The notes beneath the pieces are model-generated. The model searched no databases and was not told where the DNA came from. It saw only the letters and a list, made by a program, of their open reading frames with translations. From an uncultured Bacilli bacterium (lineage in GTDB: Bacteria; Bacillota_I; Bacilli_A; ML615J-28; CAG-698): a stretch of DNA of 14,179 nt. This document shows, in pieces, positions 6,280 through 14,179 of this stretch (position 1 is the first letter of the stretch; the number at the start of each line of letters is the position of its first letter). Both the position numbers and the translations under genes were made by a program. The stretch is taken from the NCBI GenBank assembly GCA_947627395.1, contig CANQVW010000029.1, forward strand, positions 1 to 14,179. Reading direction: 5' to 3'.

Positions 6280-8028
6280 ATGAAAAACACAAATGTTATT
6301 AAAATATTGGGCAAGAAAAAGAAATTTTATTACATTAATTGTATATTATCAATAGTATATGGAAGTTGTGCTCCATTTTCTATTTTAGCAACATCATACT
6401 TTGTTAATTCACTTTCACAAATTAACGATAATGAATTATTTAATATGATTGTTCCTGCAATTATTTTGATTGTTTCATATTTGCTACCTATTGTAGATAT
6501 TTTTATTGACTATAATAACAACATAATTAATAATCAACTTGATATTGAATGGAATACTTATGTTTCAGAAATGATAAGTAAAATTCCTTATTCAGAATAT
6601 GAAAATCAAGAAACATATGATAAAATAAAACAAATTAGCGAAAACAATTTGTATATAAAAAAAATAACATTCGCACAATTAATTATTAGCTCAGTCACTA
6701 ATATTTTGTTATTTGCATATATTCTCGTCAAGGCTTCTATAATATTATTAATTTCGTTAATGATTGTTACGCCATTTGTAGGTTTCTTCATTTCAAAATT
6801 AGCTAAAAATAGGTACAAAGCTAATTATGAAATAAACTTAAATAGAAGAAAAACTTACTACAAATCATCATTATTAAGAGACTATACATTTGCAAAAGAA
6901 GTAAGAATTAATAATTCTGCATCTTATATGGTGAAAGATTGGGAAAATAATCAAAAAGTTTTAGATAAGAAAAATTTAAATATTAAAATGAAATATGGAT
7001 TATTAAGTAAATTCATTTCAAATTTTGAATATTTTATTGTACTAGCAAATTTAATAATAATATTAGTATTGTTTTTAAATGAATATATTTCTATTGGATT
7101 ATTTATTGGATTATCAACAAATATTTTTAGTATAAAATTTTTAACCAAATTTTCTCGAATTGTAGATTTAAATAAAAATATAAAACTATTAAATTCAACT
7201 TGTTGCTCAATGAAAGATATTATTAAAAATGATAATCAAAATCCAGTATCGATATCAAAAAGCATTAAAAAAATTGAATTTAAGAATGTGTATTTTAAAT
7301 ACCCTAAATCAACAGAATATGTACTAAATGATGTTTCCTTTTCCTGTTCATTACATGAAAAGATTGCAATAGTCGGTGAAAATGGAGCAGGAAAAACGAC
7401 ATTAATAAAATTATTATTGGGATTATATGAACCAACGAGTGGACATATATTATTAGACGACATAGATATAAGTCAATATTCTAATGAAGATAAAGCTGCT
7501 ATTTTTGGTGTTTCTTTTCAAGATTATGGAAAATTTTCCATGTCTATTAGAGAAAATATTATGATGAATGATAAGATGTTTAACGAAAATGATTTTGAAA
7601 TATTAAAATATTTAGGTATTGATATAATTGCACAAAACTTTGAAAAAGGAACAGAGACAATTTTAGGTAAAAATTTTGGAGAATCTGTAGAATTGTCTGG
7701 AGGACAATGGCAAAACATTGCTATTGCTCGAACTCTTATTGGGAAAAAAAGTGTATACATTTTTGATGAACCAACAGCACAAATGGATCCACTTAGAGAA
7801 ATAGAAATATTCCAAAAGATAATTACTAAAACATTTGACAAAATCTCTATTTTTGTTACTCATAGATTGGGATTTACAAAAAATGTAGACAAAATTCTAA
7901 TGATAAAAAACAACAGCTTATGTGAAGTTGGATCTTTTGATGAATTAATTAGAATTAAAGGAGATTTTTTTAGATTATACGAGAGTCAAAAAAATCTCTA
8001 TGTACAGGAGAATGTAAATGATGAATGA
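6280..8028 (+). CDS. ABC exporter subunit 1 (membrane domain plus ATPase)
   Basis: This is a 582-residue half-transporter. The start is the ATG with TAGGAGA six bases upstream; a longer in-frame reading from 6247 has no site. Residues 1 to about 300 form the six-helix type IV exporter membrane domain. The ATPase follows: A-loop tyrosine in FKYP, Walker A G366-ENGAGKTT, Q-loop FQDYGKF, signature LSGGQ at 472-476, Walker B IFDE with Asp496 and catalytic Glu497, intact D-loop AQMD, and H-loop THRLG. All catalytic residues are present. No C39 peptidase domain is present. Its last 11 bases overlap the next ABC gene, so the two likely form a heterodimer exporting the modified peptide. A self-protection role is an alternative. 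Confidence 0.9.
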   Translation: MKNTNVIKILGKKKKFYYINCILSIVYGSCAPFSILATSYFVNSLSQINDNELFNMIVPAIILIVSYLLPIVDIFIDYNNNIINNQLDIEWNTYVSEMISKIPYSEYENQETYDKIKQISENNLYIKKITFAQLIISSVTNILLFAYILVKASIILLISLMIVTPFVGFFISKLAKNRYKANYEINLNRRKTYYKSSLLRDYTFAKEVRINNSASYMVKDWENNQKVLDKKNLNIKMKYGLLSKFISNFEYFIVLANLIIILVLFLNEYISIGLFIGLSTNIFSIKFLTKFSRIVDLNKNIKLLNSTCCSMKDIIKNDNQNPVSISKSIKKIEFKNVYFKYPKSTEYVLNDVSFSCSLHEKIAIVGENGAGKTTLIKLLLGLYEPTSGHILLDDIDISQYSNEDKAAIFGVSFQDYGKFSMSIRENIMMNDKMFNENDFEILKYLGIDIIAQNFEKGTETILGKNFGESVELSGGQWQNIAIARTLIGKKSVYIFDEPTAQMDPLREIEIFQKIITKTFDKISIFVTHRLGFTKNVDKILMIKNNSLCEVGSFDELIRIKGDFFRLYESQKNLYVQENVNDE

Positions 8029-9808
8029 TGAGACTAAAAATATTGAAAAAATTATCAATAGTGAAAAGGATTATAAAATTAAATTCAAAGATTTCCTACA
8101 TTTTTTAATGTTTACTTTTAAGAAACAAAAATACAATGCAATAATTTATACAATATTTTTATTAATTACTGCATCAATAACACCTATATTTACTTATTTA
8201 TGGACAAAATATGTAGACTATGCTACTATTGATTTTAATTTCAAAATGTCAGCAATTTTTCTAGTAATATATGTAGTTATTCAAATGTTAGTTGAGATAT
8301 TTAATTTTTTATATTTACGTATTTTAGATAAACTAAATTGTGATTCATGGCGCTCTTTAGATAAAACGATAAATCTAAAATCTAGCAGTATTCAATATGA
8401 ATTTTATGAAGTTCCTAAGATCCAAACAATAATTAACAGAGCATGGAATTTTAGTCATGGTGAATATATTGAATTATATCAAAATGCAATGTATATTTTT
8501 AAACTTGTATTTGAAACTATAGGTATTTTTATATCACTCTTTATAATCAACCCAATTATTTCATTAATTTGTATTATTACTATAATACCTGCATTCATTA
8601 CTAATTTTATAAGAAATAAAATACGTATATTAAATAATATTAAATTAACTAGTCTATATACTGAATTAGATTATTACAAGAATGTGTTATTAAAACAAGA
8701 AGGAATTAAAGATATTTATATAAATAATTCTTTCAATTTGTTTGAAAAAAAATATAATAACTTAAAAAATGAAATATTTAATAACGAAATCATCATTGAA
8801 AAGAAGATAAAAAGATTGGAAATTATCGAATTTTCAATTAGAATTATTTCCTTATGTATATGTATATTGTTAATTGGTTATTTTACAATGATTCAATTAG
8901 TAACATATGGTTCATTATCTTCTTCATTTGTTTTAGTGACTACATTAATTTTTAATTTTACAAGTCTAATTGAGTCTACAAGTCTCATTTTAACTACTAT
9001 GTATAGTATTCAGCAGTATAATAATCTTATTGATATTAATGGATCAACTGAAGAAGTTGAAAAGATAAATGATTTTGGAAAAATATGCTTTTCTAATGTA
9101 AGCTATAGATATCCTTGTACAGATAAATATGTTATCAAAGAATTGAATTTAGAAATTTTAAAAGGACAAAAAATTGCAATCGTGGGATTAAATGGTAGTG
9201 GAAAAAGTACATTTGTTAAACTATTATTAGGTATTTTAACTCCTTCTATCGGCGAAATATATGTTGATTCTATTAATATAAAAAAGATAAATAAAATGAA
9301 TTACTGGAATAATTTCTCAGTTATATTTCAAGATTTTTGCAAGTATAAAGAAACACTTCGATATAATGTTGGTATATCAAACTTTTCTGATATAAATAAT
9401 GATACAAAAATTATAGAATGTTTGAGTAAAGCTAATTTCAACAAAGAAATAGATTTAGATACTATGTTATGCAAAGAATATGGAGGAATAGAATTATCTG
9501 GTGGAGAATGGCAAAGAATTTCTATGGCTAGAGCAATAAATAAAGATGGTAAAGTTTATATATTAGATGAGCCAAATTCAGCAATTGATCCAATAGAGGA
9601 AACTAAATTTTATCAAAGAATAAATAACATTTGTAAAGATAATACCTGTATTTTTGTTACACATCGTTTAGGATCTGTACTATTTTCTGATTTGGTTATT
9701 TTTTTCAAAGATGGTGAAATAAAAGAAATTGGCAAACATGATGATTTAATCAATGCAAATAAAGATTATGCAAAATTTTGGTACAGTCAAGCAAATCAGT
9801 ATAAATAG
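8018..9808 (+). CDS. ABC exporter subunit 2 (membrane domain plus ATPase)
   Basis: This 596-residue half-transporter is translationally coupled to subunit 1 (11-base overlap, AGGAG seven bases before the ATG). The membrane domain spans roughly residues 30-320. The ATPase has Walker A G390-LNGSGKST, Q-loop FQDFCKY, signature LSGGE at 493-497, Walker B ILDE with Asp517 and Glu518, D-loop SAID and H-loop THRLG. It is therefore a fully equipped ATPase, unlike heterodimeric exporters in which one site is degenerate. There is no peptidase domain. It ends the first block of the operon; a stem-loop and an IS66-derived palindrome separate it from the second ABC pair. Confidence 0.9.
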   Translation: MMNDETKNIEKIINSEKDYKIKFKDFLHFLMFTFKKQKYNAIIYTIFLLITASITPIFTYLWTKYVDYATIDFNFKMSAIFLVIYVVIQMLVEIFNFLYLRILDKLNCDSWRSLDKTINLKSSSIQYEFYEVPKIQTIINRAWNFSHGEYIELYQNAMYIFKLVFETIGIFISLFIINPIISLICIITIIPAFITNFIRNKIRILNNIKLTSLYTELDYYKNVLLKQEGIKDIYINNSFNLFEKKYNNLKNEIFNNEIIIEKKIKRLEIIEFSIRIISLCICILLIGYFTMIQLVTYGSLSSSFVLVTTLIFNFTSLIESTSLILTTMYSIQQYNNLIDINGSTEEVEKINDFGKICFSNVSYRYPCTDKYVIKELNLEILKGQKIAIVGLNGSGKSTFVKLLLGILTPSIGEIYVDSINIKKINKMNYWNNFSVIFQDFCKYKETLRYNVGISNFSDINNDTKIIECLSKANFNKEIDLDTMLCKEYGGIELSGGEWQRISMARAINKDGKVYILDEPNSAIDPIEETKFYQRINNICKDNTCIFVTHRLGSVLFSDLVIFFKDGEIKEIGKHDDLINANKDYAKFWYSQANQYK

Positions 9809-9833
9809 GCAAATAGATAATTTATAAGAAATT

Positions 9834-9861
9834 TGACTATTTGGGGTTCTATAGATAGTCA
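9834..9861 (+). terminator. Stem-loop downstream of the first ABC pair, weak terminator candidate
   Basis: A perfect 7-bp stem (TGACTAT at 9834-9840, ATAGTCA at 9855-9861) has a 14-base loop and lies 25 bases after the stop. It is followed by TAAAAAAG rather than T, so it lacks the tail of a standard plus-strand terminator. It may instead mark or stabilise the 3' end of the first transcript block. Confidence 0.25.
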
Positions 9862-9868
9862 TAAAAAA

Positions 9869-9947
9869 GTAAGCATCAAAGATATGTTATTTTTTTCATT
9901 TTAAAAATGAAATATATATTTCAAAACATCTTATCTTATATGCTTAC
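9869..9947. mobile_element. Collapsed IS66-type element (79-bp palindrome of two terminal repeats)
   Basis: The element starts GTAAGCAT (9869-9876) and ends with the exact reverse complement ATGCTTAC (9940-9947). Its centre is a perfect 9-bp palindrome around 9897-9910 (TTTCATTTT/AAAATGAAA). Read on the minus strand, the right half matches the IS66-type end at 13808-13846 at about 30 of 39 positions. Nothing is left between the two ends, so this is either a MITE-like derivative or the scar of an IS with its interior deleted. The eight bases on either side do not match, so no target duplication is visible. It lies between the two ABC pairs. Confidence 0.55.
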
Positions 9948-10069
9948 ATTATAATTTGAAGTTAGTAAAATCACTTTTCTGTCTAAAAAGAAATGTTTTA
10001 ATATAACGAATGAGAATTCAATAATAAAGATTGGAAAAAAGGTGATTAAATTTTTAAGGAGTAATTTAT

Positions 10070-11866
10070 ATGCACAAAATAAGAAGAAGCATTAACTTTT
10101 TATATAAAATTTGTAAGCAAACTGAAAAATTATTACTACCAATAGTATTTATATCTATTACTTTAGGTGCTTTTTCCCCTTTGATAATCACCTTATTTTC
10201 TAAAATAATTGTTGATGATATATATAATAATAATGGGAAATGTGCTTGGCAAATTATTGCAATATTTTTAGGTGCTTATTTTCTTGTATCTAGTATTGCG
10301 ATTATATTAGATTGCATAGTTACTAATAAAAAAGAACATATAATAAAAAAGCAATATATGATCTTTGCTGAAAAAATAATGAGCATGGATTTAGAATATA
10401 TTGATGATTACAATATATCTATGCAAAAGGAAAAAGCAAGAAGAGTAATAACTTGGAATTCTAGAAATGTTGACGGTATAAAAAATTCATTAGGTGGATT
10501 ATTAGAAGGTATTATTAGAATTGTTTATTGTAGTATTTTTCTATCCTTTTTAAATTTTTATGTCATATTTATAGTTGTATTATGTGTTGCTTTACGTATT
10601 ATCAATGAGTTCTTATCGAGAAAAAATCAAAGAATTTTATATGAAAAATCAGTTCATATTAATCAAGAAGAGAATGAATTAAATAAAATTATTAGTAATG
10701 CATCTATTTTGAAAAAATCTAAAATCAATAAATACAATATGTATTTATGTGAAAAATATGAAGACAATTTAGATAAGAAAAAAAATTATTCATTAAAGAA
10801 TTATAAAATTAGTTTTCATAAAAATCTTTTTGATGAAATTATTAATTTTATTCAAAAATTGTCAGTCTATCTAATTGTAGTATTAACATTATTTAATGAA
10901 AATAGTAACTTATCATTAGGTGATTTTGCCTTTTATATTTCTATTACAATCTTACTTTCATCTTCTTGCTCATCTTTCTTCTATTTCTTAATAGGTTTAA
11001 ATGACAATTCGAAATACGTAAATGATTTTATAGATTTTATTGAAATTCCAAATAAAATTAAAAAAGATGGAACTAAAATCTTAGATTTAAGTTCAAAGTA
11101 TGAATTAGAATTTGTTAATGTTTCATTTAAATATAATAATTCAAATGATTATGCATTAAAAAATATTAATCTTAAAATAAAAAGTGGCGATTTAATAAGC
11201 TTGGTAGGATTAAATGGTTCGGGTAAATCAACTTTAATTAAATTGTTACTTCGTCTTTATGAACCAATAGAAGGAGAAATATTATTAAATGGCATCAATA
11301 TTAAAGATATTGATTATAATACTTATGTTTCAATGTTTGCTCCTGTTTTTCAAGATTATAATATATATAATTTCCAAATTTGTGAAAACATTGCGATGAA
11401 AAACGTGGATAACATTAATAATAATGATGTTGAAAAAATCAATTCTCTTATGAAAAGTACTGACTTATATGATGCAGTTTATTCATTTAATGACAATATA
11501 CATACGGTAATTGGCACAGGATATTATGATAATAATGTAGAATTATCAACAGGACAATCACAAAAAGTTGCTATTTCTAGAGCATCTTATAAGTCTAATA
11601 AAATTGCAGTATTAGATGAGCCATATTCAAATATTTCAATTGTTGATGAAATAAATATATGTAATAATATAATTAATAATATAAATTATGATATTATTAT
11701 TATGATATCACATAGATTTAACGCCATTAATAAAATGTCTCGAATAATTGTAATCAATGAAGGTAAAATCATCGAAAATGGATCATTTAATGAATTAATT
11801 AATAATAAGGGATATTTTTATGATTTATACATGATGCAAGGTAAGGAGATAAAAAATGAAGAATAA
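10070..11866 (+). CDS. ABC exporter subunit 3 (membrane domain plus ATPase, altered signature)
   Basis: This 598-residue half-transporter opens the second ABC pair (AAGGAG eight bases before the ATG). The membrane domain covers about residues 15-310. The ATPase has Walker A G380-LNGSGKST, Q-loop FQDYNIY, Walker B VLDE with Asp516 and Glu517, and H-loop SHRF. Two features differ from subunits 1 and 2: the signature reads LSTGQ (492-496) instead of LSGGQ, and the D-loop SALD motif is SNIS, without the aspartate. No peptidase domain is present. It overlaps subunit 4 by 11 bases. The 260-base gap before it holds the IS66 palindrome and no convincing promoter, so it may be read through from upstream or have its own weak promoter. 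Export or immunity are both possible roles. Confidence 0.88.
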   Translation: MHKIRRSINFLYKICKQTEKLLLPIVFISITLGAFSPLIITLFSKIIVDDIYNNNGKCAWQIIAIFLGAYFLVSSIAIILDCIVTNKKEHIIKKQYMIFAEKIMSMDLEYIDDYNISMQKEKARRVITWNSRNVDGIKNSLGGLLEGIIRIVYCSIFLSFLNFYVIFIVVLCVALRIINEFLSRKNQRILYEKSVHINQEENELNKIISNASILKKSKINKYNMYLCEKYEDNLDKKKNYSLKNYKISFHKNLFDEIINFIQKLSVYLIVVLTLFNENSNLSLGDFAFYISITILLSSSCSSFFYFLIGLNDNSKYVNDFIDFIEIPNKIKKDGTKILDLSSKYELEFVNVSFKYNNSNDYALKNINLKIKSGDLISLVGLNGSGKSTLIKLLLRLYEPIEGEILLNGINIKDIDYNTYVSMFAPVFQDYNIYNFQICENIAMKNVDNINNNDVEKINSLMKSTDLYDAVYSFNDNIHTVIGTGYYDNNVELSTGQSQKVAISRASYKSNKIAVLDEPYSNISIVDEINICNNIINNINYDIIIMISHRFNAINKMSRIIVINEGKIIENGSFNELINNKGYFYDLYMMQGKEIKNEE

Positions 11867-13610
11867 AATTAATCTGAAATATATAAAGTTCATTAATAAA
11901 ATAATTATTCATGAAAAAAAATTATTATTTTTAGCTATTGCAAAAATTCTTCTTGGCTCATTTGCTGCATTAATCATCCCTTATTTAAATAAAATTATTA
12001 TTGATAATTATATTAATAATTTACCTGGTGTTATTAAATATATTATTGTTTTGATTGCTCTTGAATTTATTGTTTATATTGTAATAAGATTATTATCATT
12101 TGTTGAAAACAAATATATCATTAATAAACAAAATGAATTGATGTCACATTTAGTAGAAAAGTATCTTAATATTGATAATGATGATCTTAATGAACAATGC
12201 ATAAATGGATTTAATAAATCAAAGGTTTTTTTAAGTGAGCATGGAATTCCCGATGGCTATAATAATTTTATAAAGTTTTTTCAAAATATAATTACTATCA
12301 TAGGTTTAGTGTTTTTACTCGACTTGTATTCTTTAATTATTATTTGTTTTATATTAATATTTACAATAATTAATGTTCTTATTAAAAACAAATACAATGT
12401 TAAAATATATAATGAAAATCGTAAGTCTTCACCAATAACTAGAAAATTATTTTATATGTTTGGTGTTATGTGGGACAATCAATTTGCCAAAGAAATCAAA
12501 ATGTATAATGCTGATTCATGGTTTGAGGATGAAACAGATCACATCATTAATGATGCAAATAAAGTATATAAAAATATATTCAAAAAGGAAGGTATTTTAG
12601 AATTCATTAATAATTTTATCTATATTTTTCAATTAGCTTTAATTTATATTTTAATAATAATTCTTGCCATCAATAATAAAATAAGTGTTGGTAATTTTAC
12701 ATTATATATATCAACAATTACTTCATTCATTTTCTCTCTTAAAGGAATTTTATGGTCTATTAGTGAATTATTTAATAATTCATTGTATTATAATGATTAT
12801 AGTTCATTTATGAATAGAAAAAAAGAAGATAATGAAAAATACATAATTGATGAATTAGATAAAATTGAGTTTAAAAATGTTTCATTTAAATATAATGATT
12901 CAAATGAAAATGTAATAGAAAATTTATCATTCTCTATTTCTAAAGGAGAAACATTGACAATAGTTGGTAAAAATGGTGTTGGCAAAAGTACAATTGTTAA
13001 ATTATTATTAAGATTTTTGCGACCTAATCAAGGTAAAATTTATATAAATAATTACGATTTAAATGATGTAGATTTAAATAGTTATTATGATAAATTATCA
13101 TGTCTTTTTCAAAATGATTTATTGTTTCCTTATTCATTACAAGAAAATATTTCGCCATTTGAATTTGATACTGATAAGGCTTATCATTCATCTGAAGAAA
13201 CATTGTTCATTAACGTAATGAAAAAACATAATATAAATTTTACGAATAGTTATTCAAACAAACTTGATAATAATGGTGTGAATTTTTCAGGTGGTGAGGT
13301 TCAACAATTACTATTAACAAGAACATTATATAAAAATAGTGAAATGCTTGTTTTAGATGAGCCATCTTCAAATTTATCTCAAGCTGTTGAAGATCATTTT
13401 TATGATTCTTTATTAAAAGATAAAAAATCTAATATGATTATTATGATTTCACATCGTTTAGGATTTTGTGATTATTCAGATAAAATATTAGTATTAGATA
13501 AAAATGGTTATGTAGAATATGGTAATAAAGAAGAGTTATTAAATTTAAAAGCTTTATTTTATTTAATGTATACAAAGTATTATGATTTTGATGAAGAAGA
13601 AACCATATAA
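11856..13610 (+). CDS. ABC exporter subunit 4 (membrane domain plus ATPase)
   Basis: This 584-residue half-transporter is coupled to subunit 3 (start inside its last codons, AAGGAG upstream). The membrane domain covers about residues 15-305. The ATPase has Walker A G371-KNGVGKST, Q-loop FQNDLLF, signature FSGGE (477-481, Phe for the usual Leu), Walker B VLDE with Asp501 and Glu502, and H-loop SHRLG. As in subunit 3, the D-loop aspartate is absent (SNLS). This shared change sets the second pair apart from the first. No peptidase domain is present. It is the last clear gene of the operon; the next terminator-like hairpin is about 210 bases on. With subunit 3 it should form a second heterodimeric exporter. 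Confidence 0.88.
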   Translation: MKNKINLKYIKFINKIIIHEKKLLFLAIAKILLGSFAALIIPYLNKIIIDNYINNLPGVIKYIIVLIALEFIVYIVIRLLSFVENKYIINKQNELMSHLVEKYLNIDNDDLNEQCINGFNKSKVFLSEHGIPDGYNNFIKFFQNIITIIGLVFLLDLYSLIIICFILIFTIINVLIKNKYNVKIYNENRKSSPITRKLFYMFGVMWDNQFAKEIKMYNADSWFEDETDHIINDANKVYKNIFKKEGILEFINNFIYIFQLALIYILIIILAINNKISVGNFTLYISTITSFIFSLKGILWSISELFNNSLYYNDYSSFMNRKKEDNEKYIIDELDKIEFKNVSFKYNDSNENVIENLSFSISKGETLTIVGKNGVGKSTIVKLLLRFLRPNQGKIYINNYDLNDVDLNSYYDKLSCLFQNDLLFPYSLQENISPFEFDTDKAYHSSEETLFINVMKKHNINFTNSYSNKLDNNGVNFSGGEVQQLLLTRTLYKNSEMLVLDEPSSNLSQAVEDHFYDSLLKDKKSNMIIMISHRLGFCDYSDKILVLDKNGYVEYGNKEELLNLKALFYLMYTKYYDFDEEETI

Positions 13611-13807
13611 CATTGACATAAAATGTTTATATTGTTAGAGTTAAAAATAATGTTTGAATTATAATGCTATGTAAAAATTATTCATACTAGTGTTTGATAT
13701 TTTGTGAGTATGCTAATATCTGTAAAAGATTGTTTCTTTTTTATATTTTCATTAAATTAGATTTAAAAAATTGGCAATTTCAGATCCTTTTCAGTAAAAT
13801 TTATAAT

Positions 13808-13846
13808 GTAAGTGTGTATGATAAGACATCTTGAAATATAGATGTC
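13808..13846 (+). repeat. Solitary IS66-type terminal repeat
   Basis: The stretch begins GTAAGTGTGTATGATAAG and ends ATATAGATGTC. Its last 33 bases match the minus strand of 696-728 at 30 positions, and the whole matches the minus strand of 9909-9947 at about 30 of 39. No IS66 reading frame follows within the window, so it is a solo end left by a lost or deleted element. Confidence 0.6.
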
Positions 13847-13852
13847 TTTTTT
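13823..13852 (+). terminator. Terminator hairpin within the IS66-type end
   Basis: The perfect 9-bp stem AAGACATCT (13823-13831) and AGATGTCTT (13840-13848) has an 8-base loop and runs directly into T. It is the first good terminator after the last ABC gene, so it may end the peptide operon. The counterpart at 696-728 forms a similar, less perfect hairpin. Confidence 0.6.
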
Positions 13853-13969
13853 AAAATAAAAATAGATAATAAATATTCATTTAAAATTGGTTTTAAGAAG
13901 GGAAGATTATGTAAAAATATAGTATAAATTTATTTATCATAATGTTATTAAATAAAAAAATTGATGTTA

Positions 13970-13998
13970 GTTCATAATCAATTAAAACATTTATGAAC
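13970..13998. promoter_or_regulatory. 8-bp inverted repeat upstream of a small ORF, operator candidate
   Basis: GTTCATAA (13970-13977) and TTATGAAC (13991-13998) are perfect inverted arms 13 bases apart. A TATAAT hexamer lies at 14005-14010, and the repeat overlaps where a -35 would be. This looks like a regulator site. However, the TATAAT would start transcription within the ribosome binding site of the following ORF, so its use there is doubtful. Confidence 0.3.
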
Positions 13999-14025
13999 AA
14001 TTTATATAATATGAGGAAGGCTAAT

Positions 14026-14160
14026 ATGAAATTATTAAATATTGATTATCAAATCGGTAGATATTCTATTGAGGTAAACAATTGCATTGAATATAACATA
14101 GCAGGGTTTGAGCGTTCAAATGGACACAAAAATCTAAAATCAAGAATCAAAGTAGCCTAA
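14026..14160 (+). CDS. Small hypothetical protein (44 residues)
   Basis: A 44-codon ORF (MKLLNIDYQIGRYSIEVNNC and on, ending SRIKVA) is preceded by GAGGAAGG five bases from the ATG, a good ribosome binding site. I do not recognise it. It has no signal peptide, no membrane segment and a single cysteine, so it is not a second Cys-rich precursor. It could be a genuine small gene, the start of a longer gene cut by a frameshift, or chance. The window ends 19 bases after its stop. Confidence 0.35.
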   Translation: MKLLNIDYQIGRYSIEVNNCIEYNIAGFERSNGHKNLKSRIKVA

Positions 14161-14179
14161 TTCAATGAAAAGAGCCAAT

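Larger units (their letters stand above)
13611..14025 (+). other. Intergenic region after the ABC operon
   Basis: No ORF of note is seen. A promoter-like pair, TTGACA (13613-13618), a 17-base spacer and TAGAGT (13636-13641), lies directly after the last ABC stop, with no evident gene to drive. An IS66-type end with a terminator hairpin follows at 13808-13852. An 8-bp inverted repeat lies at 13970-13998. The rest is low-complexity A+T sequence. Confidence 0.5.

Noticed and set aside
13613..13641. TTGACA-N17-TAGAGT promoter after the last ABC gene as evidence for another gene
   Set aside because: The hexamers are fair, but no reading frame or recognisable RNA follows before the terminator hairpin, so no gene is called.
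1..14179. CRISPR array, prophage or integrase-type island
   Set aside because: No direct-repeat array, no integrase or phage genes, and no duplicated tRNA 3' end are visible in the window.

Overview
The window is about three-quarters A+T with compact, overlapping genes and strong AGGAG-type ribosome binding sites. This points to a low-GC Bacillota (Firmicutes) chromosome of the Clostridia or Erysipelotrichia kind; the genus cannot be fixed from the sequence. It opens at the end of a tRNA cluster (the 3' end of one tRNA, then tRNA-Glu), a common landing site for accessory DNA.

Region 1 (109-760) holds the tRNA terminator and a decayed IS66-family insertion sequence on the minus strand. Region 2 (764-2035, minus strand) is a tight operon: a PadR-type regulator, a short HAAS-type membrane protein and a small secreted protein of unknown function, with a good promoter at one end and a terminator at the other. 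Region 3 (about 2073-13610, plus strand) is the centrepiece. A strong divergent promoter and a roughly 390-base untranslated leader precede a radical SAM/SPASM peptide maturase, an acyl-carrier-like protein, an unlisted 53-residue Cys-rich precursor peptide, a subtilisin-like protease fused to a P-loop domain, and four full-length ABC exporter subunits in two overlapping pairs. Region 4 (13611-14179) is mostly non-coding, with a solitary IS66-type end that also looks like a terminator, and a doubtful 44-codon ORF.

The plus-strand genes read as a complete ribosomally made, post-translationally modified peptide (RiPP) pathway. The precursor carries a basic leader and a C-terminal ladder of four cysteines spaced exactly five residues apart (Cys36, 41, 46, 51). 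The radical SAM enzyme has the chemistry to install cross-links on such a core. The S8 protease domain is the obvious candidate for leader removal, because none of the ABC proteins carries a C39 peptidase domain. The ABC pairs would export the product and/or confer immunity. From memory, the gene set resembles the clostridial 'Cys-rich peptide' (CLI_3235/CcpM-type) systems, which also pair a radical SAM maturase with an ACP-related protein; the product, its modification and the role of the ACP are not visible from sequence.

IS66-type ends occur at three places (near 700, 9869-9947 and 13808), on both sides of and inside the cluster, so IS activity has probably helped shape this locus.
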